The notes beneath the pieces are model-generated. The model was not told the origin of the DNA. It did no database searches and worked only from the letters and a program-made list of their open reading frames with translations. A stretch of 33,281 bases of DNA from Bacteroidales bacterium. Lineage in GTDB: Bacteria > Bacteroidota > Bacteroidia > Bacteroidales > B18-G4. The stretch covers positions 1 to 33,281 of the forward strand of contig JAGYMZ010000028.1 of NCBI GenBank assembly GCA_018400295.1, in the 5' to 3' direction. Below, one piece after another: positions 26,530 to 33,281 of the stretch; positions within the stretch are counted from its first letter, which is position 1; the number at the start of each line of letters is the position of its first letter. Position numbers and translations under genes: made by a program.

Positions 26530-28122
26530 ATGGAAGATGATTTTGTATTCGTATCACCCAAAAATCAGTCATCGATCATCAAAGTAATCGGTGTAGGCGG
26601 TGGTGGCAGCAATGCTGTCAATCACATGTACAAGCAAGGCATTACCGGTGTCGATTTTATTGTGTGCAACACAGATCAGCAGGCATTGGAAATGAGCCCG
26701 GTTCCCAATAAGATCCACCTGGGCAAAAAAGGCCTTGGTGCAGGATCCATACCCCTGGTAGGCAAAAAAGGAGCCGAGGAAAAAGCGGATGAGATAAGGG
26801 ATCTGATGGGGCACAACACCGAAATGCTATTCATAACGGCAGGCATGGGAGGCGGCACCGGCACGGGGGCAGCACCGGTAATTGCCAGGCTCGCCAAAGA
26901 AATCGACCTTCCCGATGAAGATGTGCCCAAGATCCTTACCGTGGCCATCGTAACCATTCCGTTCGCATTCGAGGGAAGAAAACGAAAAACCCAAGCCACA
27001 GAAGGCATCAATGAACTCCGGAAATATTGCGATGCGGTCCTGATCATCAGCAACGACAAGCTCAGGCAACTTTTTGGAGACCTGCCCCTATCCAAGGCAT
27101 TTGCCAAAGCAGACAATGTATTGCTCACCGCGGCAAAAGGAATTGCGGAGATCATTACTGAAAAAGCATACGTAAATATCGATTTCAAGGATGTGAACAC
27201 CGTCATGAGAAACAGCGGAGTTGCCATCATGGGAACGGGCATTGCCGAAGGTGAGAACCGTGCAAGGAAAGCCATCGATATGGCCCTCACTTCCCCCCTG
27301 CTCAATGATAATGAGATCAACGGTACCGATAACATATTGCTTTACCTGTCTTCGGGCGCAAAAGAACTGTCCATGGACGAGATCACCGACATTACCGAGT
27401 ATATTATCGAAAAAGCGGGATCAGAAGTAGAGATCATTTGGGGCGCGGGACAGGATGAATCCCTGGAAGACAGCATAGCCGTCACCGTTGTGGCAACAGG
27501 CTTCGATAAGAACGAGCTGGAAGGAAACAAAAAACGTGTGATCCATGTGATTGGACACAACGCCCAACAAGAAGCACAGCACAAAACGGTTCCGGAGGAA
27601 CAACAAAACATCAACCCGAAAAAGATCCAGCTGGTTAATAAAAACCGGTCGACCGATGAAAATGATGGCCCCTCCGGCAAAAGACCAGATAATCCGGAAG
27701 CGTTCGATGATCTTCTGGAAGAAGACAAAGGCATCAGAAAAGTACAGCAGGAAAACGCCCCTCCCCCGAAGAAACCCATCGAACAACCCAAAAAGCTTTT
27801 TGAAGATCTCAACAACCCGGAAATCAACCCGGATCATCATACAGAAAAGCAGCCCAAAAAACATGCCCGGCGCAGCGACGAGATGGAATTCAGGTCCAGG
27901 GAACGCCAGCAACAGCTACGCGACCTTAGCATGAAGATAAAGAGCCCGGCAGGTCTTGCCGAACTCGAGAGGCAACCCGCATACATCCGCAGGGATGTAA
28001 AGCTGTCGGATTCTACGCCATCCGAGGAAAGCAATGTTTCCAGATACAGTCTGGAGGAAGGCAAAGACAACAAAGCACAACTGAAATCCGACAATCCATT
28101 TTTGCACGACAATGTTGATTAG
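26530..28122 (+). CDS. ftsZ: Cell division protein FtsZ
   Basis: Tubulin-like GTPase that forms the Z ring; 530 residues, longer than E. coli FtsZ (383). The GTPase has GVGGGGSNAVNHM (21-33), AGMGGGTGTGAAP (about 104-116) and the T7-region NVDFKD-like stretch NIDFKDVNTVM. After about residue 325 comes a charged, low-complexity linker of some 155 residues. The C-terminus contains RQPAYIRRDVKL (near 481) and ends in NPFLHDNVD, typical of Bacteroidota. The ATG at 26530 is preceded by an A-rich stretch without Shine-Dalgarno. It is the last division gene of the cluster. Confidence 0.97.
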   Translation: MEDDFVFVSPKNQSSIIKVIGVGGGGSNAVNHMYKQGITGVDFIVCNTDQQALEMSPVPNKIHLGKKGLGAGSIPLVGKKGAEEKADEIRDLMGHNTEMLFITAGMGGGTGTGAAPVIARLAKEIDLPDEDVPKILTVAIVTIPFAFEGRKRKTQATEGINELRKYCDAVLIISNDKLRQLFGDLPLSKAFAKADNVLLTAAKGIAEIITEKAYVNIDFKDVNTVMRNSGVAIMGTGIAEGENRARKAIDMALTSPLLNDNEINGTDNILLYLSSGAKELSMDEITDITEYIIEKAGSEVEIIWGAGQDESLEDSIAVTVVATGFDKNELEGNKKRVIHVIGHNAQQEAQHKTVPEEQQNINPKKIQLVNKNRSTDENDGPSGKRPDNPEAFDDLLEEDKGIRKVQQENAPPPKKPIEQPKKLFEDLNNPEINPDHHTEKQPKKHARRSDEMEFRSRERQQQLRDLSMKIKSPAGLAELERQPAYIRRDVKLSDSTPSEESNVSRYSLEEGKDNKAQLKSDNPFLHDNVD

Positions 28123-28162
28123 ATCTTTATACATTGATTGCGTCTTTCAAAATAGTTGTATT

Positions 28163-28612
28163 ATGAGTCTAAGCGATAAAATAGATCAGGATATCAAAAA
28201 AGCCATGCTGGCCAGAGAATCGAAGAAACTGGAAGCCCTCCGGGCCATCAAAGCAGAACTACTTCTGGCCGGAACCGAAAAAAAAGCCGCAGGGAAAATA
28301 TCCGGCCAAACTGAAATGCAGATTTTGCAAAAGCTTGTAAAACAAAGAAAAGAATCGGCCGGTCTTTACCGTGAAAAAGGCCGGGAAGACCTTGCCGCGA
28401 CCGAAGAGTTTCAGTCAGATGTGATCGAAAAATACCTTCCCGAGCAATTGGGAGAAGGGGAGATCAAGACCATACTGGCGGATATCATCAAGGAAACGGG
28501 AGCCTCTGGCATTAAGGACATGGGAAAGGTCATGGGCATGGCCACCAAAAAACTTTCAGGAAAAGCCGATAATAAAACGATTGCTGACCTGGCAAAACAA
28601 ATGCTGGGATGA
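28163..28612 (+). CDS. GatB/YqeY domain-containing protein
   Basis: Protein of 149 residues built entirely of a YqeY domain, the same helical domain that ends the GatB subunit of Glu-tRNA amidotransferase. The role of free-standing YqeY is not established; a tRNA or amidotransferase link is inferred from the domain. Recognisable blocks are DIKKAMLARESKKLEALRAI at the start, KQRKESAGLYREKGREDLA in the middle and GIKDMGKVMGMATKKL near the end. The frame is open to 28112, overlapping ftsZ, but the ATG at 28163 gives the family start. It lies 40 nt after ftsZ and is followed by a terminator hairpin. Confidence 0.92.
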   Translation: MSLSDKIDQDIKKAMLARESKKLEALRAIKAELLLAGTEKKAAGKISGQTEMQILQKLVKQRKESAGLYREKGREDLAATEEFQSDVIEKYLPEQLGEGEIKTILADIIKETGASGIKDMGKVMGMATKKLSGKADNKTIADLAKQMLG

Positions 28613-28617
28613 AAAAA

Positions 28618-28643
28618 GGGGTTGCCGGAAATCCGGCAACCCC
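28618..28643. terminator. Bidirectional rho-independent terminator
   Basis: A perfect 11-12 bp stem, GGGGTTGCCGGA pairing with TCCGGCAACCCC around an AA core, sits between the convergent yqeY and tsf stops. It is flanked by six A on the left, giving a U tract for minus-strand transcripts from tsf. On the right TTATGAATTTTTAA gives a poorer U tract for plus-strand transcripts from yqeY. Confidence 0.9.
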
Positions 28644-28653
28644 TTATGAATTT

Positions 28654-29481
28654 TTAATCGCCCAGTATAAACCGGCTGATCTTAACTATTTTAAGGTCTT
28701 TATCTACGCCCTCAAGATACTGTTTGACGGATTTTTTTCCTTCCCGGATAAATTCCTGGTTCAACAGTGTGCTTTCTTTAAAGAACTTGTTCAGCTTCCC
28801 AGTTGCGATCTTCTCAAGAAGCGCTTCAGGTTTGCCTTCCTGCCGTGCCTGCTCCTTGCCAATTTCGATCTCCTTTTCTATGATCTCCGGTGCGACGTCA
28901 TCTTTATCAATGCCCACCGGGTTCATGGCAGCAATTTGCATGGCGATTTCCTTACCCACCTGATCATACCCTGCCTTGTTGAACCCAACAATGGCACCCA
29001 ATTTATTACCCATATGGTTATATGCGTAGGTGGCTTCAGCCTTAATGAAATCATATCCGTTAAGTTCTATCTTTTCCCCGATCTTTCCTATCTGGTCCAT
29101 CACATTTTCTTCAATGGTACGGCCGTTCAAATCAAGGCCCTTCAGTTCATCCAATGATGCAGGTGTTTTTTCGATCGCTGCATTGGTGATCTCATGCACA
29201 AACTGAACAAAATCATCATTCTTGGCCACAAAGTCTGTCTCACAGTTTACCATGACCATGGCTGCAAAGGTTTTGCCATCGTTGGTCTTTGCCAGAACAA
29301 TGCCTTCATTGGCTGCTTTATCGGCCCTTTTTGAGGCTACTTTTTGTCCTTTTTTTCTCAGGATCTCAATTGCTTTTTCAACATCACCTTCACTTTCCTG
29401 GAGCGCCTTTTTGCAATCCATCATGCCGGCTCCGGTGATCTTTCGCAGATTATTGACCTCTGCTGCTGTTATTTTTGCCAT
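28654..29481 (-). CDS. tsf: Translation elongation factor Ts
   Basis: Nucleotide exchange factor for EF-Tu, 275 residues. The N-terminal UBA-like domain contains ITAAEVNNLRKITGAGMMDC and KKALQESEGDVEKAIEILR, the standard EF-Ts signature. The core has VNCETDFVAKNDDFVQFV (dimer/EF-Tu contact block) and the C-terminal part LLNQEFIREGKKSVKQYL. It follows rpsB with a 36-nt gap, the common rpsB-tsf arrangement, and ends just before the shared terminator. Confidence 0.98.
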   Translation of the reverse strand: MAKITAAEVNNLRKITGAGMMDCKKALQESEGDVEKAIEILRKKGQKVASKRADKAANEGIVLAKTNDGKTFAAMVMVNCETDFVAKNDDFVQFVHEITNAAIEKTPASLDELKGLDLNGRTIEENVMDQIGKIGEKIELNGYDFIKAEATYAYNHMGNKLGAIVGFNKAGYDQVGKEIAMQIAAMNPVGIDKDDVAPEIIEKEIEIGKEQARQEGKPEALLEKIATGKLNKFFKESTLLNQEFIREGKKSVKQYLEGVDKDLKIVKISRFILGD

Positions 29482-29517
29482 ATATGTGAATAATTAAGGT
29501 TTGCATTCAATGATGAT

Positions 29518-30426
29518 CTATTTCCTGGGTTTTGTAACCGTCTTTCTTGGACGGCGTGGCCTTTTATCGCCGGAACCACCTTCCGCTATCCTTTTCCTTG
29601 GCCTGCGGTCACCGGTTTCCTTATCCTCTGCCGGCACTTCATCCTCCTGTTCTTCATACATTTCAAGAGTTTTGGATTTTTTCGCTTCCATTCTTTCCTG
29701 ATTCTCTTCCTCTTCCTGGGCCTTTTTCTCCTTATCCATTTTTCGTTCCGACAGTCCCTCCTCAACGGCATCAACCATCAACCTGACAATAAGGGCAATG
29801 GATTTGGAAGCATCATCGTTGGCAGGAATGGGGAAATCAATATTTTTGGGGTCTGTATTGGTATCTACCAGTGCAAATGTGGGGATATTCAATTTTTTTG
29901 CTTCGGAAACGGCAATTTTTTCTTTATTGATATCCACAATAAAAAGTGCCGAAGGCAAGCGGTTCAGGTCGGAAATACTACCCAGTTGTTTTTCCAGCTT
30001 AGCCCGTTCCCGTGTAATCTGCAAGCGTTCGCGCTTGGAAATGTTTTTCCATGAATTTGTGTCCATCATCTTATCAATGGAAGCCATTTTACGTACCGCC
30101 TTTCTAATGGTGGCAAAATTTGTGAGCATGCCTCCCGGCCAGCGTTCTGTCACATAGGGCATATTAACCCTTTTAACCTGTTCAGCGACAATATCCTTCG
30201 CTTGCTTTTTGGTAGCCACAAATAATATTTTCTTGCCCGACCTGGCGATCTGCTTCAGGGCGGAAGCAGATTCTTCGGCCTTTGCCATGGTTTTATACAG
30301 GTCGATGATGTGGATGCCGTTTCGCTCCATAAAAATATACGGAGCCATATTCGGATTCCATTTTCTTTTCAAATGACCAAAATGCACTCCTGCATCCAAC
30401 AATTCTTCAAAATTTGTTCGTGCCAT
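29518..30426 (-). CDS. rpsB: 30S ribosomal protein S2 (uS2) with long charged C-terminal tail
   Basis: Small-subunit protein S2, needed for S1 docking. The first 225 residues are a canonical S2: LLDAGVHFGHLKRKWNP, LFVATKKQAKDIV, VTERWPGGMLTNFATIRK and PTFALVDTNTDPKNIDFPIP. Residues about 226-302 form an extra low-complexity tail, first rich in Glu/Lys and then in Arg/Lys/Pro; E. coli S2 is about 241 residues in total. It lies in the order rplM-rpsI-rpsB-tsf. A 107-nt gap with two hairpins precedes it. No Shine-Dalgarno is visible; the upstream stretch is A-rich with CCCCCG near the ATG. Confidence 0.97.
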   Translation of the reverse strand: MARTNFEELLDAGVHFGHLKRKWNPNMAPYIFMERNGIHIIDLYKTMAKAEESASALKQIARSGKKILFVATKKQAKDIVAEQVKRVNMPYVTERWPGGMLTNFATIRKAVRKMASIDKMMDTNSWKNISKRERLQITRERAKLEKQLGSISDLNRLPSALFIVDINKEKIAVSEAKKLNIPTFALVDTNTDPKNIDFPIPANDDASKSIALIVRLMVDAVEEGLSERKMDKEKKAQEEEENQERMEAKKSKTLEMYEEQEDEVPAEDKETGDRRPRKRIAEGGSGDKRPRRPRKTVTKPRK

Positions 30427-30464
30427 ACACGGGGGTTTTTTTGTTTACATTCTTTTTTTTTCAA

Positions 30465-30513
30465 CCGCCAAGTAGTATTGAATTCAATAGTCTTGCCGGT
30501 TTAGATACTAAAC
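30465..30513 (-). promoter_or_regulatory. Candidate structured leader of rpsB (two tandem hairpins)
   Basis: In the minus-strand transcript the first hairpin is GTTTAG-TAT-CTAAAC (30513-30499). The second, at 30499-30465, pairs CCGGCAAG with CTTGGCGG (one G-G mismatch) around an inner TATTG-AATT-CAATA stem; its core is a 14-bp palindrome (30476-30489). No U tract follows, so these are not terminators. The position directly ahead of rpsB suggests autoregulation by S2 or a partner, which is inference. Confidence 0.5.
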
Positions 30514-30533
30514 TCAATCCAGTAAAAATGAAA

Positions 30534-30920
30534 TTATCTCTTACTGAACTGGAATTTTTTCCTGGCCTTTTTCTGACCGTATTTTTTTCTTTCGACCATC
30601 CTGGGATCCCGGCGCATCAATCCTTTGGCTTTCAGAGGAGGCCGGAATTCAGCATCAACTTCACAAAGGGCGCGGGAAATGGCCATGCGCAGAGCTTCAG
30701 CCTGACCGGTGATGCCGCCGCCGTCAATTTGCGCATCAACATCATACTTATTAAGGGTATCGGTAACTTCAAAAGGCTGATTGACCACATAATGAAGGGT
30801 ACCGGAAGAAAAATAGTTCTTATAATCCTTTTTATTTACGGTAACTTTACCGTTTCCCGGTTTCAGATATATTCTGGCAACTGCGGTTTTTCTTCTTCCT
30901 ATTGTGTTGATCAGATCCAT
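30534..30920 (-). CDS. rpsI: 30S ribosomal protein S9 (uS9)
   Basis: Small-subunit protein S9, 128 residues, whose C-terminal tail contacts P-site tRNA. It begins with IGRRKTAVARIYLKPGNGKV, the S9 signature, and contains GGGITGQAEALRMAISRAL. It ends in the expected basic tail, with ERKKYGQKKARKKFQFSKR. The start is 4 nt after rplM, so the two are co-transcribed; 107 nt separate it from rpsB. Confidence 0.98.
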   Translation of the reverse strand: MDLINTIGRRKTAVARIYLKPGNGKVTVNKKDYKNYFSSGTLHYVVNQPFEVTDTLNKYDVDAQIDGGGITGQAEALRMAISRALCEVDAEFRPPLKAKGLMRRDPRMVERKKYGQKKARKKFQFSKR

Positions 30921-30924
30921 TTTT

Positions 30925-31371
30925 TTACGTTAATTTATATTCTTGCGGTTTCTGTGCTTCATGTTTATGGTCCGGGCCTGCATATACATGTAGGTTGCGG
31001 AACATTTCACTTCCCAGCTTGTTTTTGGGAAGCATCCCTTTTACTGCATGCTCAAGTATGAATTCAGGCCTTTTCTTCAATGCTTCCTGGAATGACCGGG
31101 TGCGCTGCCCCCCGGGGTAACCAGAATACCGGGCATATTCCTTGTCCGTGATCTTGTTGCCCGTCAACACCACCTTCTCAGCATTCACAACCACCACGTA
31201 ATCACCACAATCCACATGGGGTGTAAAATATGCTTTATGCTTACCCCGGAGCAAACGGGCTATCTCAGAAGCCACCCTGCCCAGGATCTGACCTTCGGCA
31301 TCAATAAGCAACCACGCTTTTTGAACGGTATCCTTATTTGCGCTCTTTGTCTTAAAACTCAATGTATCCAT
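30925..31371 (-). CDS. rplM: 50S ribosomal protein L13 (uL13)
   Basis: Large-subunit protein L13, an early assembly protein, 148 residues. It carries [38 protein letters not shown] and [12 protein letters not shown], all conserved in L13, and ends with a short tail after [16 protein letters not shown]. It is the first gene of rplM-rpsI-rpsB-tsf and is preceded by a full consensus promoter. Confidence 0.98.
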   Translation of the reverse strand: MDTLSFKTKSANKDTVQKAWLLIDAEGQILGRVASEIARLLRGKHKAYFTPHVDCGDYVVVVNAEKVVLTGNKITDKEYARYSGYPGGQRTRSFQEALKKRPEFILEHAVKGMLPKNKLGSEMFRNLHVYAGPDHKHEAQKPQEYKLT

Positions 31372-31419
31372 GCTCTTTTAAAATTTCTTTTATGCGTCTC
31401 TTCCCCTTAAAAAGGGGTG

Positions 31420-31451
31420 CAAATTTATGACTTAATTTTATAATACACAAA
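31420..31451 (-). promoter_or_regulatory. Promoter of rplM-rpsI-rpsB-tsf (TTTG-N20-TAAATTTG)
   Basis: On the minus strand TTTG (31451-31448) is followed after 20 nt by TAAATTTG (31427-31420). Both boxes fit the Bacteroidota housekeeping consensus perfectly. A small hairpin, CCCCTT-TTT-AAGGGG (31417-31403), begins at about the expected transcription start, giving a leader of roughly 40 nt with a 5' stem. Confidence 0.85.
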
Positions 31452-31499
31452 TTTGTCCGGAATTTAATGCCAATATTTTATTCATCCGCCAAAGCATCG

Positions 31500-31507
31500 T
31501 ATATTTA
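31500..31507 (+). promoter_or_regulatory. Possible -7 box for the membrane protein gene at 31575
   Basis: TATATTTA, with TTTT 20 nt upstream at 31476-31479, resembles the -33/-7 pattern with one mismatch in each box and has the same -7 sequence as the mraZ promoter. The leader would be about 60 nt. The rest of the 203-nt divergent gap holds only the rplM promoter. Confidence 0.4.
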
Positions 31508-31574
31508 CCGTTCATATATCAGGCGGCATGCACCGGGCCCTGATCCATAAAACAACGATTGCACTTTCACAGAA

Positions 31575-32321
31575 ATGGACAAAAGAACATTATACAAAAT
31601 CTTATGGATACTGACCTTCGGCATAGCCATGGGATACCTGGAAGCTTCCGTGGTGGTCTACCTCCGGGAACTTTATTACCCCGGAGGGTTTGCCTTCCCG
31701 CTGGAACTGATGGCGGAGCACATCGGGACCGCTGAATTTTTCAGGGAGGCATCCACCATAGCCATGCTGCTGGCCGTAAGCATACTCACAGGAAGGAGCC
31801 CAACCGAGCGCTTTGCCCTGTTTGTCATAATATTTGCAGTCTGGGATATTTTTTATTACGCTTTTTTGAAACTGTTGCTGGGATGGCCGGACTCCCTGCT
31901 GACCTGGGACATTTTATTTTTAATTCCGGTCACCTGGGTGGGACCGGTGGCAGGCCCTTTGATCAATTCTTTATCCATGATCCTGCTGGGAGCCTTCCTC
32001 ATTTATTTTTGCCACAGACGGATGCATCCGCAATTAAAAATCCGCGAATGGATCATGCTTATACTGGGTTCGCTCCTTGTCATTCTCTCATATACCTTAG
32101 ATTATACCCGGTTTATGCTGAATGAATTTTCTACTGCCCAATTGCTTACCTATTATGATTCCACCCGTTTACTGGACCATGCCCGATCCTATGTTCCCCG
32201 GAGCTTTAACTGGTGGATCTTTGGGGCAGGACAGATCGTGATACTGTTCGGGATTGGATCGTATATCCATAGAATGATGCACAGGGGCCGCGGGGAAGAA
32301 AAGAGAAAAAAGACGATATAA
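31575..32321 (+). CDS. Uncharacterised polytopic membrane protein
   Basis: I do not recognise a named family for this 248-residue protein. It has about seven hydrophobic segments (near 8-28, 57-73, 80-102, 112-129, 130-147, 159-177 and 212-232) and a basic C-terminal tail (HRGRGEEKRKK), which by the positive-inside rule should be cytoplasmic. Candidate functional residues within or next to helices are GYLEASVVVYLRELYYPGG (20-38, with Glu23 in a helix), WDIFYYAF (90-97), WPDSLLTWD (104-112) and YTLDYTRF (173-180). Acidic and aromatic residues in membrane segments suggest an enzyme or transporter rather than a scaffold, but this is speculation. It stands alone between the divergent rplM operon and the ABC ATPase gene 109 nt downstream. 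Confidence 0.85.
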   Translation: MDKRTLYKILWILTFGIAMGYLEASVVVYLRELYYPGGFAFPLELMAEHIGTAEFFREASTIAMLLAVSILTGRSPTERFALFVIIFAVWDIFYYAFLKLLLGWPDSLLTWDILFLIPVTWVGPVAGPLINSLSMILLGAFLIYFCHRRMHPQLKIREWIMLILGSLLVILSYTLDYTRFMLNEFSTAQLLTYYDSTRLLDHARSYVPRSFNWWIFGAGQIVILFGIGSYIHRMMHRGRGEEKRKKTI

Positions 32322-32430
32322 AGATCCCGGGGCATGTTTTGCAGGTTCCCGGACATGAAATTTCCAGGCAAAACATTCGTATGAATGGTTAGACTGAATT
32401 TTATTAATTTCGCTATCCAAAGAAAGAACT
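32322..32430 (+). promoter_or_regulatory. Intergenic region upstream of the ABC ATPase gene
   Basis: A 9-bp inverted repeat, ATGTTTTGC (32334-32342) and GCAAAACAT (32368-32376), spans a 25-nt loop. TAATTTCG (32405-32412) matches TAnnTTTG except for one base and lies 18 nt before the ATG. No poly-T follows the repeat, so a terminator role is not supported. Confidence 0.35.
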
Positions 32431-33281
32431 ATGTCGATAATCGCTAAAAACATCACCAAGATATACGGAAAACAAAAAGCCCTGGATGAAGTCTCTTTTA
32501 AAATAAAACCCGGGGAAGTAGTGGGACTGCTGGGTCCGAACGGTGCAGGAAAATCCACGTTGATGAAGATCATCACCTGCTTTATCCCCCCTACTTCGGG
32601 AGAAGCCAACGTTTATGGATACGATGTACAGGATCAATCCATGGAGGTCAAGAAAAGGGTCGGGTATTTGCCTGAAAACAATCCGCTGTACCCGGATATG
32701 TATGTAACAGAATACCTGGAATTCATTGCCGGCATATATCATCTGGGCAGGTTCCGGAAAGAAAGGATCGCGAAAATTATTGAAGTTGCCGGACTGGAAA
32801 TTGAACAGCATAAAAAAATTGGCGCCCTGTCCAAAGGATACCGGCAGCGGGTCGGACTGGCCCAGGCCCTCCTGCACAATCCCGATGTATTGATTCTGGA
32901 TGAACCGACCTCCGGGCTGGATCCCAATCAGCTCCTGGAAATTCGCAACCTGATCAAAAAAATAGGGACAGAAAAAACGGTCTTGCTTTCCACCCATATC
33001 ATGCAGGAAGTCGAAGCGATCTGCGACCGTGTCATTATTATTCATGAAGGAAAGATCGTGGCCGACGACAGGACCGAAAACCTCTCCCGCTTATCCGCAA
33101 GCCAGGATAAGATCCGCGTTGAATTCAGTGATAAAGTTGAGAAAGGAGACCTTCAACAGATACCCGGAACAGCCCGGCTTAGAAATATTGACAACAACAC
33201 CTGGGAATTCATTGCGGAACCCGGCAAGGACCTGCGACCGGATATTTTTCAATTTGCGGTTGACCATAATACAAAGGTGCT
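32431..33281 (+). CDS. gldA: ABC transporter ATP-binding protein, GldA-like (3' end beyond window)
   Basis: ATPase subunit of an ABC exporter, open to the right edge after 283 codons. Walker A is LLGPNGAGKST (about 33-43), the Q-loop region VGYLPENNPLYPDMYVTEYL follows, the signature is LSKGYRQRVGLAQAL (about 133-147), Walker B is VLILDEPTSGLDP (about 152-164), and the switch His is in LLSTHIMQEVE. After about residue 220 a C-terminal domain typical of the GldA/NatA-like branch begins. In Flavobacterium, GldA works with GldF and GldG in gliding motility, but homologues are widespread in non-gliding Bacteroidota, so motility should not be inferred. The permease partners would lie beyond the window. 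Confidence 0.85.
   Translation, partial: MSIIAKNITKIYGKQKALDEVSFKIKPGEVVGLLGPNGAGKSTLMKIITCFIPPTSGEANVYGYDVQDQSMEVKKRVGYLPENNPLYPDMYVTEYLEFIAGIYHLGRFRKERIAKIIEVAGLEIEQHKKIGALSKGYRQRVGLAQALLHNPDVLILDEPTSGLDPNQLLEIRNLIKKIGTEKTVLLSTHIMQEVEAICDRVIIIHEGKIVADDRTENLSRLSASQDKIRVEFSDKVEKGDLQQIPGTARLRNIDNNTWEFIAEPGKDLRPDIFQFAVDHNTKV

Noticed and set aside
28609-29157. 182-codon plus-strand ORF starting at the terminator
   Set aside because: Lies opposite tsf and begins inside the terminator region.
1-33281. Search for CRISPR arrays, insertion sequences, phage, toxin-antitoxin or defence genes, tRNA and rRNA
   Set aside because: None seen by eye on either strand; nearly all sequence is accounted for by housekeeping and metabolic genes.

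Overview
The window is chromosomal DNA from a member of the Bacteroidota, probably Bacteroidales-like; the exact family cannot be fixed from sequence alone. Indicators are a GH92 mannosidase lipoprotein, glycine-lipid acyltransferases (GlsA/GlsB type), a GldA-type ABC ATPase, a short Bacteroidota-type FtsL, an FtsZ ending in NPFLHDNVD, promoters of the TTTG-N20/21-TAnnTTTG kind, and few Shine-Dalgarno sequences. Base composition and codon use look uniform. I saw no insertion sequence, phage gene, tRNA, rRNA or CRISPR array.

Layout. (1) 1-5354, minus strand: a putative glycoprotein-scavenging operon of an FHS-type MFS sugar transporter, a Tat-exported glycosylasparaginase, and a large GH92 alpha-mannosidase lipoprotein that runs off the left edge. 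(2) 5624-10170, plus strand: mutS2, then an acyl-CoA carboxyltransferase and its biotin carrier protein. (3) 10173-12572, minus strand: glsA-like, glsB-like and engB, tightly spaced behind a good Bacteroidota promoter. (4) 12826-28122, plus strand: a complete-looking dcw cluster, mraZ-rsmH-ftsL-ftsI-murE-mraY-murD-ftsW-murG-murC-ftsQ-ftsA-ftsZ, with several overlapping junctions, followed by yqeY. (5) 28654-31371, minus strand: rplM-rpsI-rpsB-tsf, converging on yqeY across a shared terminator hairpin. (6) 31575 to the right edge, plus strand: an uncharacterised polytopic membrane protein and a truncated GldA-like ABC ATPase.

How the genes work together. The dcw block makes the lipid-linked peptidoglycan precursor (MurE, MraY, MurD, MurG, MurC) and builds the divisome (FtsL, FtsI, FtsW, FtsQ, FtsA, FtsZ). 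murF, murB and ddl are not in the block. The first genes are probably controlled by MraZ, because three 10-bp repeats lie directly upstream of mraZ. The ribosomal operon has a strong promoter and an apparent structured leader in front of rpsB. The glycan operon would trim mannose from N-glycans, cleave GlcNAc-Asn and import a sugar.

No clearly novel multi-gene system was found. The best leads are the MraZ-box array, the rpsB leader hairpins, the glycan operon, the carboxylase pair without visible partner subunits, and the unknown membrane protein. No stretch of more than about 300 bases lacks a gene; the longer gaps are described individually.
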